DNA of 64,000 nt from a virus (IMGVR_UViG_3300023174_000039:1-64000), one strand, 5' to 3'; counted from the first letter of the stretch, positions 16,111-24,795 are shown. Notes: generated from the sequence alone by a model not told the origin. A program made the numbers and translations.

Positions 16111-16599
16111 ATGACGCGGAAATTAGAAGACCTTTTTGACTTACCCTCTTCGGTTGAAATTGAAACCAAAGACGACGCCCCCACCATTGAAGAAGCACAA
16201 ACACAACTGGCTGCAATAGACATAGCCATTGACAAGATTGACACAGCATTGCCTGCTGTTAAAGATCTAAGTGCCAGTGACACTGAGATGGACGAACTAG
16301 CAAACTTGGCAAAAGACAGCTATAAAGATCTCATGGATCTTGGCATGCAAGTAGATTCACGCTTTGCCAGCGAGATATTCAATGTAGCAGGCACTATGTT
16401 AGGCCATGCTATCACTGCTAAAACAGCCAAAATGAACAAGAAACTCAAGGTTATTGATCTACAGTTGAAGAAAATGCGACTGGATCAACAAACGCCAGCC
16501 GACGAACAAATAGCCACAGCACAAGGTCAAGTGTTGAATCGCAACGATTTATTGGAACGTTTACTTAAAGGTAAAGACCAAAATAACGGAAAAGTATAA
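16111..16599 (+). CDS. 16: gp16-like small terminase subunit
   Basis: 162 aa, almost entirely helical with an acidic N terminus. The central FASEIFNVAGTMLGHAITAKTAKMNKKLKVIDLQLKKMR parallels the T4 gp16 core helix hairpin that forms the ring. Flanking position (gp4 before, virion genes after) and size (T4 gp16 is 164 aa) agree. It would recognise DNA and stimulate the gp17 ATPase. gp17 is 6 kb downstream rather than adjacent. No ribosome site is visible because the late motif sits five bases from the ATG. Confidence 0.6.
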   Translation: MTRKLEDLFDLPSSVEIETKDDAPTIEEAQTQLAAIDIAIDKIDTALPAVKDLSASDTEMDELANLAKDSYKDLMDLGMQVDSRFASEIFNVAGTMLGHAITAKTAKMNKKLKVIDLQLKKMRLDQQTPADEQIATAQGQVLNRNDLLERLLKGKDQNNGKV

Positions 16600-16602
16600 A
16601 TA
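16595..16602 (+). promoter_or_regulatory. Late promoter TATAAATA for 16620
   Basis: Exact late consensus overlapping the gp16 stop codon, 17 bases before the next ATG, followed by an ATAGGA ribosome site. Confidence 0.65.
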
Positions 16603-16619
16603 TACAATAGGATACTGAC

Positions 16620-17228
16620 ATGAAACCATTTGCAAAATATCTATTAGAAAGTGACCGCACTTATGCGTATCGCATCAAAGTAGTGGGCGATATACCCAAG
16701 GACTTCTTCAAACAGTTTGAAGAAAAACTCAGCCAATTTGACATTGCTAAAATGTCAACTCCAAAGAGTACTCCGGTACGTGCTGTGATCCCTGACTTCC
16801 CTGCTTTCCCCAATCAATCTGTAACACGAGTTGATGTAGAGTTCAAGTATCCTGCTATTGAACCACAGATCAAACAGATTGCTAGATTACTGGGACTAGA
16901 TGAAAATCGTATTGTGATGATGACCACACCATACGAAGAAAGTCTAGACACTGAGTCAGTCAAGATTACTGACCAAAACAAAGACCTGTTGGATGATCCT
17001 GATTATCCTGCAGATGACAAATTGCAAAAGAATCTCAAGAAAGACTATTCAGCAGAGCCACACAACCATGTGGTCTTAAAGAATGCCTATCGTTCAAACT
17101 TTTCAGTGGCTGGTGGAAAAACACCTGCTGCTAAGACCTCTAATGATTTGCCAATGGGAACCAAAAGCCCAATGACCAACGTAAAGAGACCACCCAAGCC
17201 TGCTACCGGCGCACAACCAAGAGGATAA
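16620..17228 (+). CDS. Conserved-type virion protein with capsid-targeting-like start
   Basis: 202 aa. It begins MKPFAKYLLE-S, a short basic/hydrophobic peptide ending in L-x-E, like T4 capsid-targeting sequences cut by the gp21 protease. Residues 18-110 look like a compact alpha/beta domain (YAYRIKVVGDIPKDFF, TRVDVEFKYP, IARLLGLDENRIVMMT); the C terminus is lysine/proline-rich and disordered. Related proteins occur in aquatic T4-like phages without known function. I infer packaging inside the head. Confidence 0.6.
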   Translation: MKPFAKYLLESDRTYAYRIKVVGDIPKDFFKQFEEKLSQFDIAKMSTPKSTPVRAVIPDFPAFPNQSVTRVDVEFKYPAIEPQIKQIARLLGLDENRIVMMTTPYEESLDTESVKITDQNKDLLDDPDYPADDKLQKNLKKDYSAEPHNHVVLKNAYRSNFSVAGGKTPAAKTSNDLPMGTKSPMTNVKRPPKPATGAQPRG

Positions 17229-17232
17229 TCCA

Positions 17233-19263
17233 ATGACATTTTTCTATGACTTAAACAAACGCCTGGCTGCTGTTAATGACGCACCAGAATCCAAACAACT
17301 CAACGAGCGCGACATGAGCCGTGCTGCCAAGGGTTACGAAAAATACGGCAAAGAAGGCATGGAAGCATTGGCCAAAGCTGGCCGCGAAGGCAAATCTTTG
17401 GATCCTGTTCGTAAAAAATACGACAAGTATGACAACAAAGAAGTTGATGAAGGTGCATATCAAGGCGGTCCAGACAAGAGTCAGATTCCTGCAGTGAATC
17501 GCCCTGGTAACAGAATGACCCTACAAGATCTTGACAAGGAACGCACACAGAGTCCTACAAGTCCTGAAGGATTAAAACGTGCTCAACAACGTCTGGGTCA
17601 ACAACATCCTATCAAAGAAAAAATGAATCCTGCCAAGCAAAAATCTTTTGCTGCCTTGGCACCCCCAAAAGACAAAATTACATTTGCTGATAAAATTGCT
17701 GGTGCCAAAAAAGAAGTTGACGAAATGCTAGGCGATGTTGCCGCAGAAGCAATGAAATCTGCACTGAGTGGCGGTCAAAAGAAACTTGACAAGAACGACA
17801 ATGGCAAACTAGATGCCAATGACTTTGCTATGCTACGCAAAGGTGGTAAGAAACCCACAGCTGAGGACGATGATAAAAATCCGTTTACAAACTTCAAAAA
17901 ATCACGTGCTGACAAACCACGTGTGGGAGATGTAGAGCATGGATCCAAACACGATATCACTCACACTGCTACAGGTCGGAAGGTAATACGTCGTGCAGAT
18001 GACCAAGGTATTTCGGTTGGGTCAGACACTGACGATGAAGGCAATCAACACGAAAAACGCAGCCGTGGTCGTCCAAAGGGTCCTGCCAAGGGCACAGAAC
18101 GTGTGACCGGTAAAGCTACCAAACACAAAGGTGAGCGCGAGAAAAAAGGATCCGCTGGGTCAGTGTCTGATTCTGGCAAGGCTTTGCAAGGATTTATGAT
18201 TGGTAACAAACCTAACAAGCCTGTGGGTAAAGTAAGTGTTAGCCACAAGATGAAAGAAGGCGATGCCGACCCAACCAACAATGATTCAGGGGAACTAAAA
18301 GCAGCCATGGCTCTGTTGAAGAAAGCCGGCTACAAAGTCAGCAAAGGTGAACAAGAGCTGGACGAAAAAGCAGTAAGCAAAAAGCAACAAAAGTTCATGG
18401 GCATGGTTCATGCAACACAAAAGGGAGAAAAAGCTCCTAGCAAAGAAGTTGCCAAAGTTGCCAAGTCAATGAAAAAGGGCGATGCAGAAGATTTTGCAAG
18501 TACCAAGCACAAAGGTCTGCCAGAAAAGGCTTCCAAGAAAAAAGAAAAAACTGAAGAAGCAGGCGGAACAGGAACTCCTACAGCAAGCAGTGGCTTTGGC
18601 TACGGCAAAGGCATTTACGACAGTTTAAATCGTGACGTTGAAAACGCTATTAACGAATCAATGCAACAACTGAGTGAGTCAATGAGTGTTAACATGAGTG
18701 ACTCGTCTGAAGGCGGCAAGAGCCTGACTATCACTGCCACTGACGAAGATGCATTAAAGTTGGCAACATTGTTGAAGTCAGCAGGACTGGGTGGCGGAGA
18801 CGCACATGATGCATATAGTCATGATGAAGGTTGTTCATCATGTGGTCAATCACCATGTGGTTGTGAAGAAGTAGAAATTGACGAAGTTTCTATGAACGAA
18901 CCTGACTATCCTACCAACACAGAAACTGGCAGCTCAATGCAGTACAGTGGTGGACTAGATGGTCCTAAGTCAACTGGACAATCAACCCTAACAGGCGGCG
19001 GCATACCAAACTTAGATCCAGACCGTCAAGACAGTTATGCTGACGTTGAAGAAGATGCCATCAAGCGCATGATGGAAATGGCTGGTATTAAAAAAGTTGA
19101 TGAAGACGATGTGGAAGAAGGCAACAAGTTCACTGCAGGTCTAGCCGACGATGATATCAAAGTTGGAGAAAAAATTCCTGGAACCAATGCTGTAAAGAAA
19201 AAAGACATTGACGAAGGCATTTTGGCCAGCACTCGTGCTTTGTGGAAAAAATACCAGGAGTAA
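17233..19263 (+). CDS. Large low-complexity virion/internal protein
   Basis: 676 aa, highly charged (Lys/Glu/Asp-rich). In order: MTFFYDLNKRLAAV start, a repeated Lys-Tyr-Asp region, an EF-hand-like loop DKNDNGKLDANDF near 183, an AT-hook-like RGRPKG near 279, a second Lys-rich block near 380-430, and a Cys cluster CSSCGQSPCGC near 534 followed by an acidic tail. No enzyme motif. Such a protein could condense or coat packaged DNA or act as scaffold. The gene lies 4 nt after 16620 in a late operon. Confidence 0.6.
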   Translation: MTFFYDLNKRLAAVNDAPESKQLNERDMSRAAKGYEKYGKEGMEALAKAGREGKSLDPVRKKYDKYDNKEVDEGAYQGGPDKSQIPAVNRPGNRMTLQDLDKERTQSPTSPEGLKRAQQRLGQQHPIKEKMNPAKQKSFAALAPPKDKITFADKIAGAKKEVDEMLGDVAAEAMKSALSGGQKKLDKNDNGKLDANDFAMLRKGGKKPTAEDDDKNPFTNFKKSRADKPRVGDVEHGSKHDITHTATGRKVIRRADDQGISVGSDTDDEGNQHEKRSRGRPKGPAKGTERVTGKATKHKGEREKKGSAGSVSDSGKALQGFMIGNKPNKPVGKVSVSHKMKEGDADPTNNDSGELKAAMALLKKAGYKVSKGEQELDEKAVSKKQQKFMGMVHATQKGEKAPSKEVAKVAKSMKKGDAEDFASTKHKGLPEKASKKKEKTEEAGGTGTPTASSGFGYGKGIYDSLNRDVENAINESMQQLSESMSVNMSDSSEGGKSLTITATDEDALKLATLLKSAGLGGGDAHDAYSHDEGCSSCGQSPCGCEEVEIDEVSMNEPDYPTNTETGSSMQYSGGLDGPKSTGQSTLTGGGIPNLDPDRQDSYADVEEDAIKRMMEMAGIKKVDEDDVEEGNKFTAGLADDDIKVGEKIPGTNAVKKKDIDEGILASTRALWKKYQE

Positions 19264-19267
19264 CATC

Positions 19268-19441
19268 ATGAAACTTTATACAGAAGTAGCAACTGAATTG
19301 GCCAATCGCCAGGCAAATGCGTACACGCCACCTAGTATCCCACAAGTCAAACAGACTGCTGTGGAAATTCCTGGAGTGATGTATCAAGCCCGTGAGTTGT
19401 TTCAGCCCGTGGTCAGTCAACCCAACCAGGACAAGAAATAA
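19268..19441 (+). CDS. Small hypothetical protein, 57 aa
   Basis: The ATG is 4 nt after the previous stop, and the gene's last base overlaps the next start (TAATG). The sequence is KLYTEVATELANRQANAYTPP followed by a proline/valine tail, with no recognised family. I chose this start because the upstream in-frame ATG lies inside the preceding gene. It belongs to the late virion operon. Confidence 0.5.
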   Translation: MKLYTEVATELANRQANAYTPPSIPQVKQTAVEIPGVMYQARELFQPVVSQPNQDKK

Positions 19442-19734
19442 TGGCTATTCAAGTAATTAAGGACACAGCAGGTAATGTATTGTGGACCACAGACAAGGCT
19501 GAAATCAATTCAGAAAGTAGTAATGTTACCTATCAAGTATTTGCTACTGCCTTGGGCACAGCCAATGCTGTAGGCAATTTATATGCCGCCGCAGTATCTG
19601 TGCCCAACGGAACCACAAAAGAAATTTACGTAGGCGCAGGTAACTATTTGATTCTGACTGGTACAAATTTTACTGCTGTTGCATTGGGCACAGCAAGTTC
19701 TGCACAAAGTGGTGTAATTGGCGGCGGCAGCTGA
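19441..19734 (+). CDS. Small beta-rich virion protein
   Basis: 97 aa, rich in Ala/Gly/Thr/Ser/Val with alternating hydrophobics (VTYQVFATALG, KEIYVGAGNYLIL), consistent with a small beta-sandwich decoration or baseplate protein. No family is recognised. It overlaps both neighbours by one base (TAATG and TGATGAG junctions), so the operon is tightly coupled. Confidence 0.5.
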   Translation: MAIQVIKDTAGNVLWTTDKAEINSESSNVTYQVFATALGTANAVGNLYAAAVSVPNGTTKEIYVGAGNYLILTGTNFTAVALGTASSAQSGVIGGGS

Positions 19735-20117
19735 TGAGAGCAAATGAATTTATTGTTGAAGACCGCAAGGGAAAGATTCCAGGTGGTCACGACAATGCCA
19801 TGCCAGGTGCTCACATCATGCGAGACAATGGCGGATATGATCGTATCAATCACATGAATCGTATGATGATGGCAGCAGCCATGCATGACGGCAAAAGCAA
19901 AAAAGCAATTCCTAGAGACCAAATGGATCCTGCAAGTTGGATTGAAAAATATAACTCGGCACACCCATACACCAAAGAAGAAGACAACATGATTCACGGT
20001 GCAATGAAAACCATTGGTGCAGAAAACATTCACACAGTTGGCGACCATCGTAGTTTAGAAAAACCTGATACACACAAAACCAGTCCAGTAACAGCATTCA
20101 AGGGCTACCCTAGATGA
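19734..20117 (+). CDS. Predicted internal head protein A
   Basis: 127 aa. It starts MRANEFIVE-D, strikingly similar to the T4 internal protein leader MKTYQEFIAE, with an I-x-E gp21-type cut site. The body is His/Met/Asn-rich (NHMNRMMMAAAMHDG) and has PASWIEKYNSAHPY. The last residues SPVTAFKGYPR are almost identical to those of the next gene. I infer a protein packaged in the head and possibly injected; no enzymatic motif is visible. Confidence 0.6.
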   Translation: MRANEFIVEDRKGKIPGGHDNAMPGAHIMRDNGGYDRINHMNRMMMAAAMHDGKSKKAIPRDQMDPASWIEKYNSAHPYTKEEDNMIHGAMKTIGAENIHTVGDHRSLEKPDTHKTSPVTAFKGYPR

Positions 20118-20500
20118 GAGCCCGTGAGTTCTTAACTGAACAATCAACTTTGCCTCCCGAGCAGGCAGACCCCATGCGTTACACTTATGTAATTCCAGGA
20201 CTCAGTGCCGCTGATCCTTATCGCAATTATAGATTTGGAGTGGCACTTGCACGAGCACGTAGCAATGCAGGCACAGATGGTCTCACTGATAAGTTGCCTG
20301 AATGGTCACCAGAAACAGCATTTGGCGAACACGGTGTAGTAGAAGGTATGGCTGCTAACATTGCTGAAATTATTGACCAAGCATTGGCCATGACCAATAC
20401 CCCAGGCGGAAAGCAACTGGTTTCGACCCCCACAAGCACAGAACCTACATTTGTGGACACCCAAAGTCCAGTAAAGCCATTTAAAGGCTATCCACGCTGA
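20114..20500 (+). CDS. Predicted internal head protein B
   Basis: 128 aa. It starts MRAREFLTE-Q (L-x-E site) and ends SPVKPFKGYPR, sharing both ends with the previous gene while the middle differs (YTYVIPGLSAADPYRNYRFGVALARAR). The start ATGA overlaps the upstream stop. The middle is small, Ala-rich and helical. Shared termini around different cores suggest a common packaging and processing route. Confidence 0.6.
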   Translation: MRAREFLTEQSTLPPEQADPMRYTYVIPGLSAADPYRNYRFGVALARARSNAGTDGLTDKLPEWSPETAFGEHGVVEGMAANIAEIIDQALAMTNTPGGKQLVSTPTSTEPTFVDTQSPVKPFKGYPR

Positions 20501-20509
20501 CCCAGGGCA

Positions 20510-20517
20510 ACTAAATA
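20510..20517 (+). promoter_or_regulatory. Late promoter ACTAAATA for the secreted nuclease
   Basis: A late octamer four bases before the ATG of 20522. Confidence 0.5.
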
Positions 20518-20521
20518 CCCA

Positions 20522-21337
20522 ATGAAAAAACTTTTAATTGTGCTGTTGCTAGCAGCCTCTAGTCTAGCACAAGCGTGGGAACAACGTGCCCCATTACCCC
20601 CTCAAGCCTGTGCTGTACACAGCCCGTATGGATTTGCACAAACACAACGAGCCGCACAACCCATCTGCCGTGAAGCATATTTTGTGGCCTACGATGCTCC
20701 TGTAAAGATTCCTGTGTATGTTGCTTACACACTAACACCCCCTAATGCACTAGGTTGTTTCCCTCGCACTAACGCATTTGTTGCTGACCGTTCAGTGCCT
20801 AATGGTGCCAGGCCAGATGACTATGCTGGCACAGGTTATGACAAAGGCCATGCCGCTCCAGATGGCGACCTGAGTTGGAGTGAACAAGTTGAATATGAAT
20901 CATTCCTAATGACCAACATGTATCCACAACATGGCAGTTTGAATCGTGGTGTTTGGAAACTGTTAGAAACATCAGTACGTGGATGGGCAGTACAACGCAA
21001 CCAACCTTACACAATTTATGTAGGTGCAATGTATGCTCCTAATGATCCTACTATTGGTGCAGGAGTAATTGTTCCACATGGTTACTATAAAATTGTAATC
21101 AATAACACCACTCACGAAATTGCTGGTTGGAGTTTTCCGCATACAAAACCCTACGTTAACCTGGGCAACGACTTGACCAAGTTTAGATTACCTGTTAGTC
21201 AAATTCAAACAATGGCCAGTGTAGCACACAAGTTTCCTGTTAACGCAAAGGAATTGCCACCAGGTGCTGAATGGCCAGTAGACTACGGTGCATTGACCAA
21301 CGCTAAACGTGCCAAGTGCGGCAAGAACGCAGAATAA
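20522..21337 (+). CDS. Secreted DNA/RNA non-specific endonuclease
   Basis: 271 aa. A clear Sec signal peptide (MKKLLIVLLLAASSLAQA, cut near residue 18) is followed by a Serratia-nuclease-type beta-beta-alpha-metal domain: GTGYDKGHAAPDGD (D107-K-G-H110, normally DRGH) and MTNMYPQ...LNRGVWKLLE with the metal-ligand Asn. It should act outside the cytoplasm, in periplasm or medium. Possible jobs are degrading DNA of competing phages or extracellular DNA. It sits in a late virion region with a late motif at its ATG. The cysteines at 30, 49, 79 and near the C terminus could form disulfides. Confidence 0.85.
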   Translation: MKKLLIVLLLAASSLAQAWEQRAPLPPQACAVHSPYGFAQTQRAAQPICREAYFVAYDAPVKIPVYVAYTLTPPNALGCFPRTNAFVADRSVPNGARPDDYAGTGYDKGHAAPDGDLSWSEQVEYESFLMTNMYPQHGSLNRGVWKLLETSVRGWAVQRNQPYTIYVGAMYAPNDPTIGAGVIVPHGYYKIVINNTTHEIAGWSFPHTKPYVNLGNDLTKFRLPVSQIQTMASVAHKFPVNAKELPPGAEWPVDYGALTNAKRAKCGKNAE

Positions 21338-21357
21338 TTGACCCCTGGTATCAGGCA

Positions 21358-21365
21358 TGTAAATA
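21358..21365 (+). promoter_or_regulatory. Possible late promoter TGTAAATA
   Basis: A late-type octamer exactly five bases before the ATG at 21371, identical to that before the radical SAM gene ending at 7016. Confidence 0.4.
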
Positions 21366-21370
21366 ACTGC

Positions 21371-22516
21371 ATGTCTGATACTTTCTATTGTGCCGCACCT
21401 TGGCGTGGCCTACACATAAATCCCCGTGGTGATGTTAAAACTTGTTGTGCAGGCGATCCCAACATGCTGGGCAACTTGAACACCAACAACATTATTGAAA
21501 TACTCAACGGAGATCTACTGCAAGAAATTCGCGGTAGCATTGCACAAGGCAAGCCACACAAGTATTGCTCTAACTGCGTACAAGCCGAACGCTTTGGTGC
21601 CGACTCAGAACGCAAATGGCACAACGATCAGAACCAAGATTTAGATTATACGACTGCCGGATCACTGTACCACTATCCTGTTATAGTGGACGTGAGATGG
21701 AATACCACCTGTAACCTTTCATGTAACTACTGTAGTGAATGGGCCAGTTCAAAATGGTCCGCACTCAAAGGTATTCCATTCAAGTCCGGCAGTCGTCCCT
21801 ATTATGATGATGTGTGTGACTTCATTGCGGCGCATCACGAGCACATTCGAGATGTAGCACTTGTGGGCGGTGAGCCCTTGCTGTTACCAGAAAACGAACG
21901 ACTACTAGATGTCATTCCAGAAGATTGTACAGTAACCATCATTACCAACATGAATGTGGATCTTGACCGAAACAAGATCTTCAAGAAACTAGCACAACGT
22001 AAGAAAGTTGGCTGGAGCATGAGCTTTGACAACATTGACGACCGCTTTGAATATGTGCGATATGGCGGCGAGTGGTTACAAGTTGAAAACAACATTGCTA
22101 TAGTCAAAGATTTGTTTTCAAAAGGACACTGGGGCGGCATACATGCAGTGTACAACATCTACAATGCCACACGCATTACAGAATTCCGTGAATGGGCTGT
22201 GGCACGAGGTGTAACTGTACTCTGGCAAAACCTGTTTCAACCTGACTACCTTGATCCATTCTTGCATGGACCTGAAGTTGCTGAACTGGCAGCCGCCGAA
22301 ATTGAGCGATTCTATGCAACAGGACTTGCAACAGATGCAGAGCGCATGTTCTTTGACAATGCATTAAACACTTATCGTAATGTTAAACAAGAACGCCCAG
22401 GCATCACCGCCAAATTTAAACAACACATTGCAGAAATTGAAACAAAATATCATCCAGACAAGTCAGGTGAGTTTGTGAGATGCTGGCCTGAACTTGCGGC
22501 ATTATTAGATAATTAA
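21371..22516 (+). CDS. N-twitch radical SAM protein (paralogue 1)
   Basis: 381 aa. The N-terminal cysteine module is C7-AAP-W, 13 residues, then CC and C-x2-C (CSNC). The radical SAM core has C114-x3-C118-x2-C121 (TCNLSCNYC), SAM-binding GGEP in ALVGGEPLL, and SFDNIDDRFEYVRYGGEW. It shares this layout with the proteins at 29347, 42573, 43693 and 48364. The start is the ATG five bases after a TGTAAATA late-type motif; a TTG 11 codons earlier is possible. It lies just before the terminase gene. The substrate is unknown. Confidence 0.82.
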   Translation: MSDTFYCAAPWRGLHINPRGDVKTCCAGDPNMLGNLNTNNIIEILNGDLLQEIRGSIAQGKPHKYCSNCVQAERFGADSERKWHNDQNQDLDYTTAGSLYHYPVIVDVRWNTTCNLSCNYCSEWASSKWSALKGIPFKSGSRPYYDDVCDFIAAHHEHIRDVALVGGEPLLLPENERLLDVIPEDCTVTIITNMNVDLDRNKIFKKLAQRKKVGWSMSFDNIDDRFEYVRYGGEWLQVENNIAIVKDLFSKGHWGGIHAVYNIYNATRITEFREWAVARGVTVLWQNLFQPDYLDPFLHGPEVAELAAAEIERFYATGLATDAERMFFDNALNTYRNVKQERPGITAKFKQHIAEIETKYHPDKSGEFVRCWPELAALLDN

Positions 22517-22520
22517 TAGC

Positions 22521-24101
22521 ATGGCTATCAGTCCAGAAACAGTACTAGTCAAAGCACCACACCGCAGAGAAACATTCACTGAAGACCAGTTAATGGAGTT
22601 CATGCAGTGTGCTGATTCTGTGGATGGCCCGTTGTTCTTCATGGACAACTTCTTTTATATCCAGCACCCCACACGCGGTAAGATGTTGTACCATCCGTTT
22701 GATTATCAGAAAAAGTTAATTTACACCTACCACAACTATCGCTATTCAATTTCGTTAATGCCTCGACAAACTGGCAAGTCAACTTCGGCAGCTGGTTACT
22801 TGTTATGGTATGCAATGTTTGTACCAGACTCAACTATTCTAATCGCCGCTCACAAGTATACAGGTGCACAGGAAATTATGCAACGTATTCGCTATGCCTA
22901 TGAGCTGTGCCCTAACCATATACGAGCAGGTGTAACCAGTTACAACAAAGGATCTATAGACTTTGACAACGGGTCACGTATTGTATCGCAAACAACAACA
23001 GAAACAACAGGCCGAGGTATGTCTATCTCGCTACTATACTCGGATGAGTTTGCATTCGTACGCCCTACCATTGCCAAAGAGTTTTGGACTTCCATCAGCC
23101 CCACATTAGCAACTGGTGGTAAAGCCATTATTACAAGTACCCCCAACTCAGACGAAGATCAGTTTGCTTACCTGTGGAAAGGTGCCAACAAGACCGAAGA
23201 TGAATTTGGCAACCAACGACCAAATGGCCTGGGCATAAACGGTTTCAAAGCATATCGTAGTTACTGGCGTGATCATCCTGATCGTGACGAGTCCTGGGGA
23301 GATCAGCAACGAGCACAGCTAGGTGAAGAACGTTTCCGTCGAGAGATGGATTGTGAATTTGTTATCAATGACGAAACATTGATATCTCCTATCAAACTGT
23401 TGGATATTGAAGGAGTTGAGCCCACGAGGAAAACTGGCCAAGTACGCTGGTATGCACCCATACACGCAGACAAAATATACATTGTGGCACTGGATCCCAG
23501 TTTGGGCACAGGCAGCGACCCTGCAGCCATACAAGTGTTTGAAGCAGACACCACAACACAGGTAGCTGAGTGGAGACACAATCGCACTGATGTGCCAACA
23601 CAGGTTAAAATTCTAGCAGATATTGTAAAAGAAATCAATGCAGTGGTCAAAGATGAAAGAAAAGTCTACTATTCTGTGGAGAATAACACCCTTGGCGAAG
23701 CCGCACTAATTTCCATTGCAGAGTATGGAGAAGAAAACATTCCAGGATACTTCCTTAGCGACAACTCTGTGCAGGGCACAGCAGGACGTAGAATACGCAA
23801 AGGATTCACAACCACAAACAAAAGCAAAATTGTGGCCTGCAACAAGTTCAAGATACTTGTGGAATCAGATCGCATGAAACTACACTCAAAGCCCTTGATT
23901 TCTGAACTCAAAACATTTGTAGCCATGGGCTCAAGCTACGCCGCCAAACCAGGAGAGACAGATGATCTTGTAATGAGCAGTTTGCTAGCAGTACGCATGC
24001 TCATGCTGTTGCAAACATATCACGCAGACCTAAACACACACCTTAAAGATCACGCAGACAATCAAATTGAACCTATGCCTTTTGTGGCTCTTCTTAGATA
24101 A
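22521..24101 (+). CDS. 17: Large terminase subunit gp17
   Basis: 526 aa. The ATPase domain has Walker A SLMPRQTGKST near residue 80, Walker B ISLLYSDEFAF near 170 and the coupling motif ITSTPN. The C-terminal RNase H-like nuclease has ALDPSLGTGSD, VENNTLGEA and the final metal aspartates in ETDDLVMS. It powers DNA packaging into proheads and cuts concatemers. The start is 4 nt after the radical SAM stop. A homing endonuclease gene has inserted immediately downstream, separating it from 24803. Confidence 0.95.
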   Translation: MAISPETVLVKAPHRRETFTEDQLMEFMQCADSVDGPLFFMDNFFYIQHPTRGKMLYHPFDYQKKLIYTYHNYRYSISLMPRQTGKSTSAAGYLLWYAMFVPDSTILIAAHKYTGAQEIMQRIRYAYELCPNHIRAGVTSYNKGSIDFDNGSRIVSQTTTETTGRGMSISLLYSDEFAFVRPTIAKEFWTSISPTLATGGKAIITSTPNSDEDQFAYLWKGANKTEDEFGNQRPNGLGINGFKAYRSYWRDHPDRDESWGDQQRAQLGEERFRREMDCEFVINDETLISPIKLLDIEGVEPTRKTGQVRWYAPIHADKIYIVALDPSLGTGSDPAAIQVFEADTTTQVAEWRHNRTDVPTQVKILADIVKEINAVVKDERKVYYSVENNTLGEAALISIAEYGEENIPGYFLSDNSVQGTAGRRIRKGFTTTNKSKIVACNKFKILVESDRMKLHSKPLISELKTFVAMGSSYAAKPGETDDLVMSSLLAVRMLMLLQTYHADLNTHLKDHADNQIEPMPFVALLR

Positions 24102-24139
24102 TATACTATTTATTGCTATACTATACTATTTATTGCTAT
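24102..24139 (+). repeat. 18-bp tandem direct repeat after the terminase gene
   Basis: TATACTATTTATTGCTAT occurs at 24102-24119 and again at 24122-24139 (20-base period), exactly between the terminase stop and the homing endonuclease. It may be a scar of insertion or slippage. Confidence 0.75.
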
Positions 24140-24143
24140 GTCT

Positions 24144-24151
24144 GATAAATA
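24144..24151 (+). promoter_or_regulatory. Late promoter GATAAATA for the homing endonuclease
   Basis: A late-type octamer five bases before the ATG at 24157. Confidence 0.5.
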
Positions 24152-24156
24152 CTAGT

Positions 24157-24792
24157 ATGTTCATAGAAAACAAATATACATTGTGGTACTACAATATTAT
24201 TAACAACGCCCGTGCAAGAAAGGCTACAGGTTATGTTGAGAAGCATCATATTGTTCCTAAGAGTCTTGGTGGAACTAATAGCAATGAAAACCTTGTAGAA
24301 TTAACAGCAAGAGAACATTTTATATGTCATTATCTTCTGACAAAAATGACAATTGGATTAGAAAAACGGAGTATGTGGCATGCAACATGGGCTATGGCAA
24401 ATTTACATAATACAACTACACAGCAACGATATAAAATAACATCAAGAATATACGAAGTGATTAAAAAGAATAATGCAACTGCATTGTCTGAATCTAATAG
24501 AGGCAAACCGAGCAAGCACAAAGGTAGAAGGCTCACACCCGAATGGAGGGAAAAAATTAGTAAAACTCTTAGTGGCACCAAACCTAGCGCCGAACGCAAT
24601 CTTAAAGTAAGTCAAGCACTAACTGGAAAGAAAAGGCCACAAAGATCTGCAGAATGGATGAATAATCTAAAGTCATCTATTAATGATAGTAAAACAACTT
24701 GTGAGCATTGTGGAAAAACAATTATTAAGGCTGCCTATACACGATGGCACGGAGATAAATGTCATACTAGGCAGACTACAACATTAGACTAA
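24157..24792 (+). CDS. HNH homing endonuclease with NUMOD3-like repeats
   Basis: 211 aa. An HNH core lies at residues 27-60: VEKHHIVPKSLGGTNSNENLVELTAREHFICHYLL. Residues 100-175 hold NUMOD3-like DNA-binding repeats (GKPSKHKG, EKISKTLSGTKPS, VSQALTGKKRP). A terminal C-x2-C...C zinc-like motif follows (CEHCGKT). The gene is markedly more A+T-rich than its neighbours and is flanked by a tandem repeat, indicating recent arrival as a free-standing mobile gene. It should cut an allele lacking the insertion near the terminase gene. Confidence 0.85.
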   Translation: MFIENKYTLWYYNIINNARARKATGYVEKHHIVPKSLGGTNSNENLVELTAREHFICHYLLTKMTIGLEKRSMWHATWAMANLHNTTTQQRYKITSRIYEVIKKNNATALSESNRGKPSKHKGRRLTPEWREKISKTLSGTKPSAERNLKVSQALTGKKRPQRSAEWMNNLKSSINDSKTTCEHCGKTIIKAAYTRWHGDKCHTRQTTTLD

Positions 24793-24795
24793 ATA
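24788..24795 (+). promoter_or_regulatory. Late promoter ACTAAATA for 24803
   Basis: A late octamer overlapping the homing endonuclease stop, seven bases before the ATG at 24803. Confidence 0.5.

Noticed and set aside
21338-21370. TTG start extending the radical SAM protein by 11 residues
   Set aside because: No ribosome site; the ATG at 21371 lies exactly five bases after a late-type octamer and leaves the CAAPW motif near the N terminus, as in 42573.
24067-24156. Membrane-like leader for the homing endonuclease
   Set aside because: The leucine-rich stretch is an out-of-frame reading of the terminase end and the tandem repeat; the promoter motif lies downstream of it.
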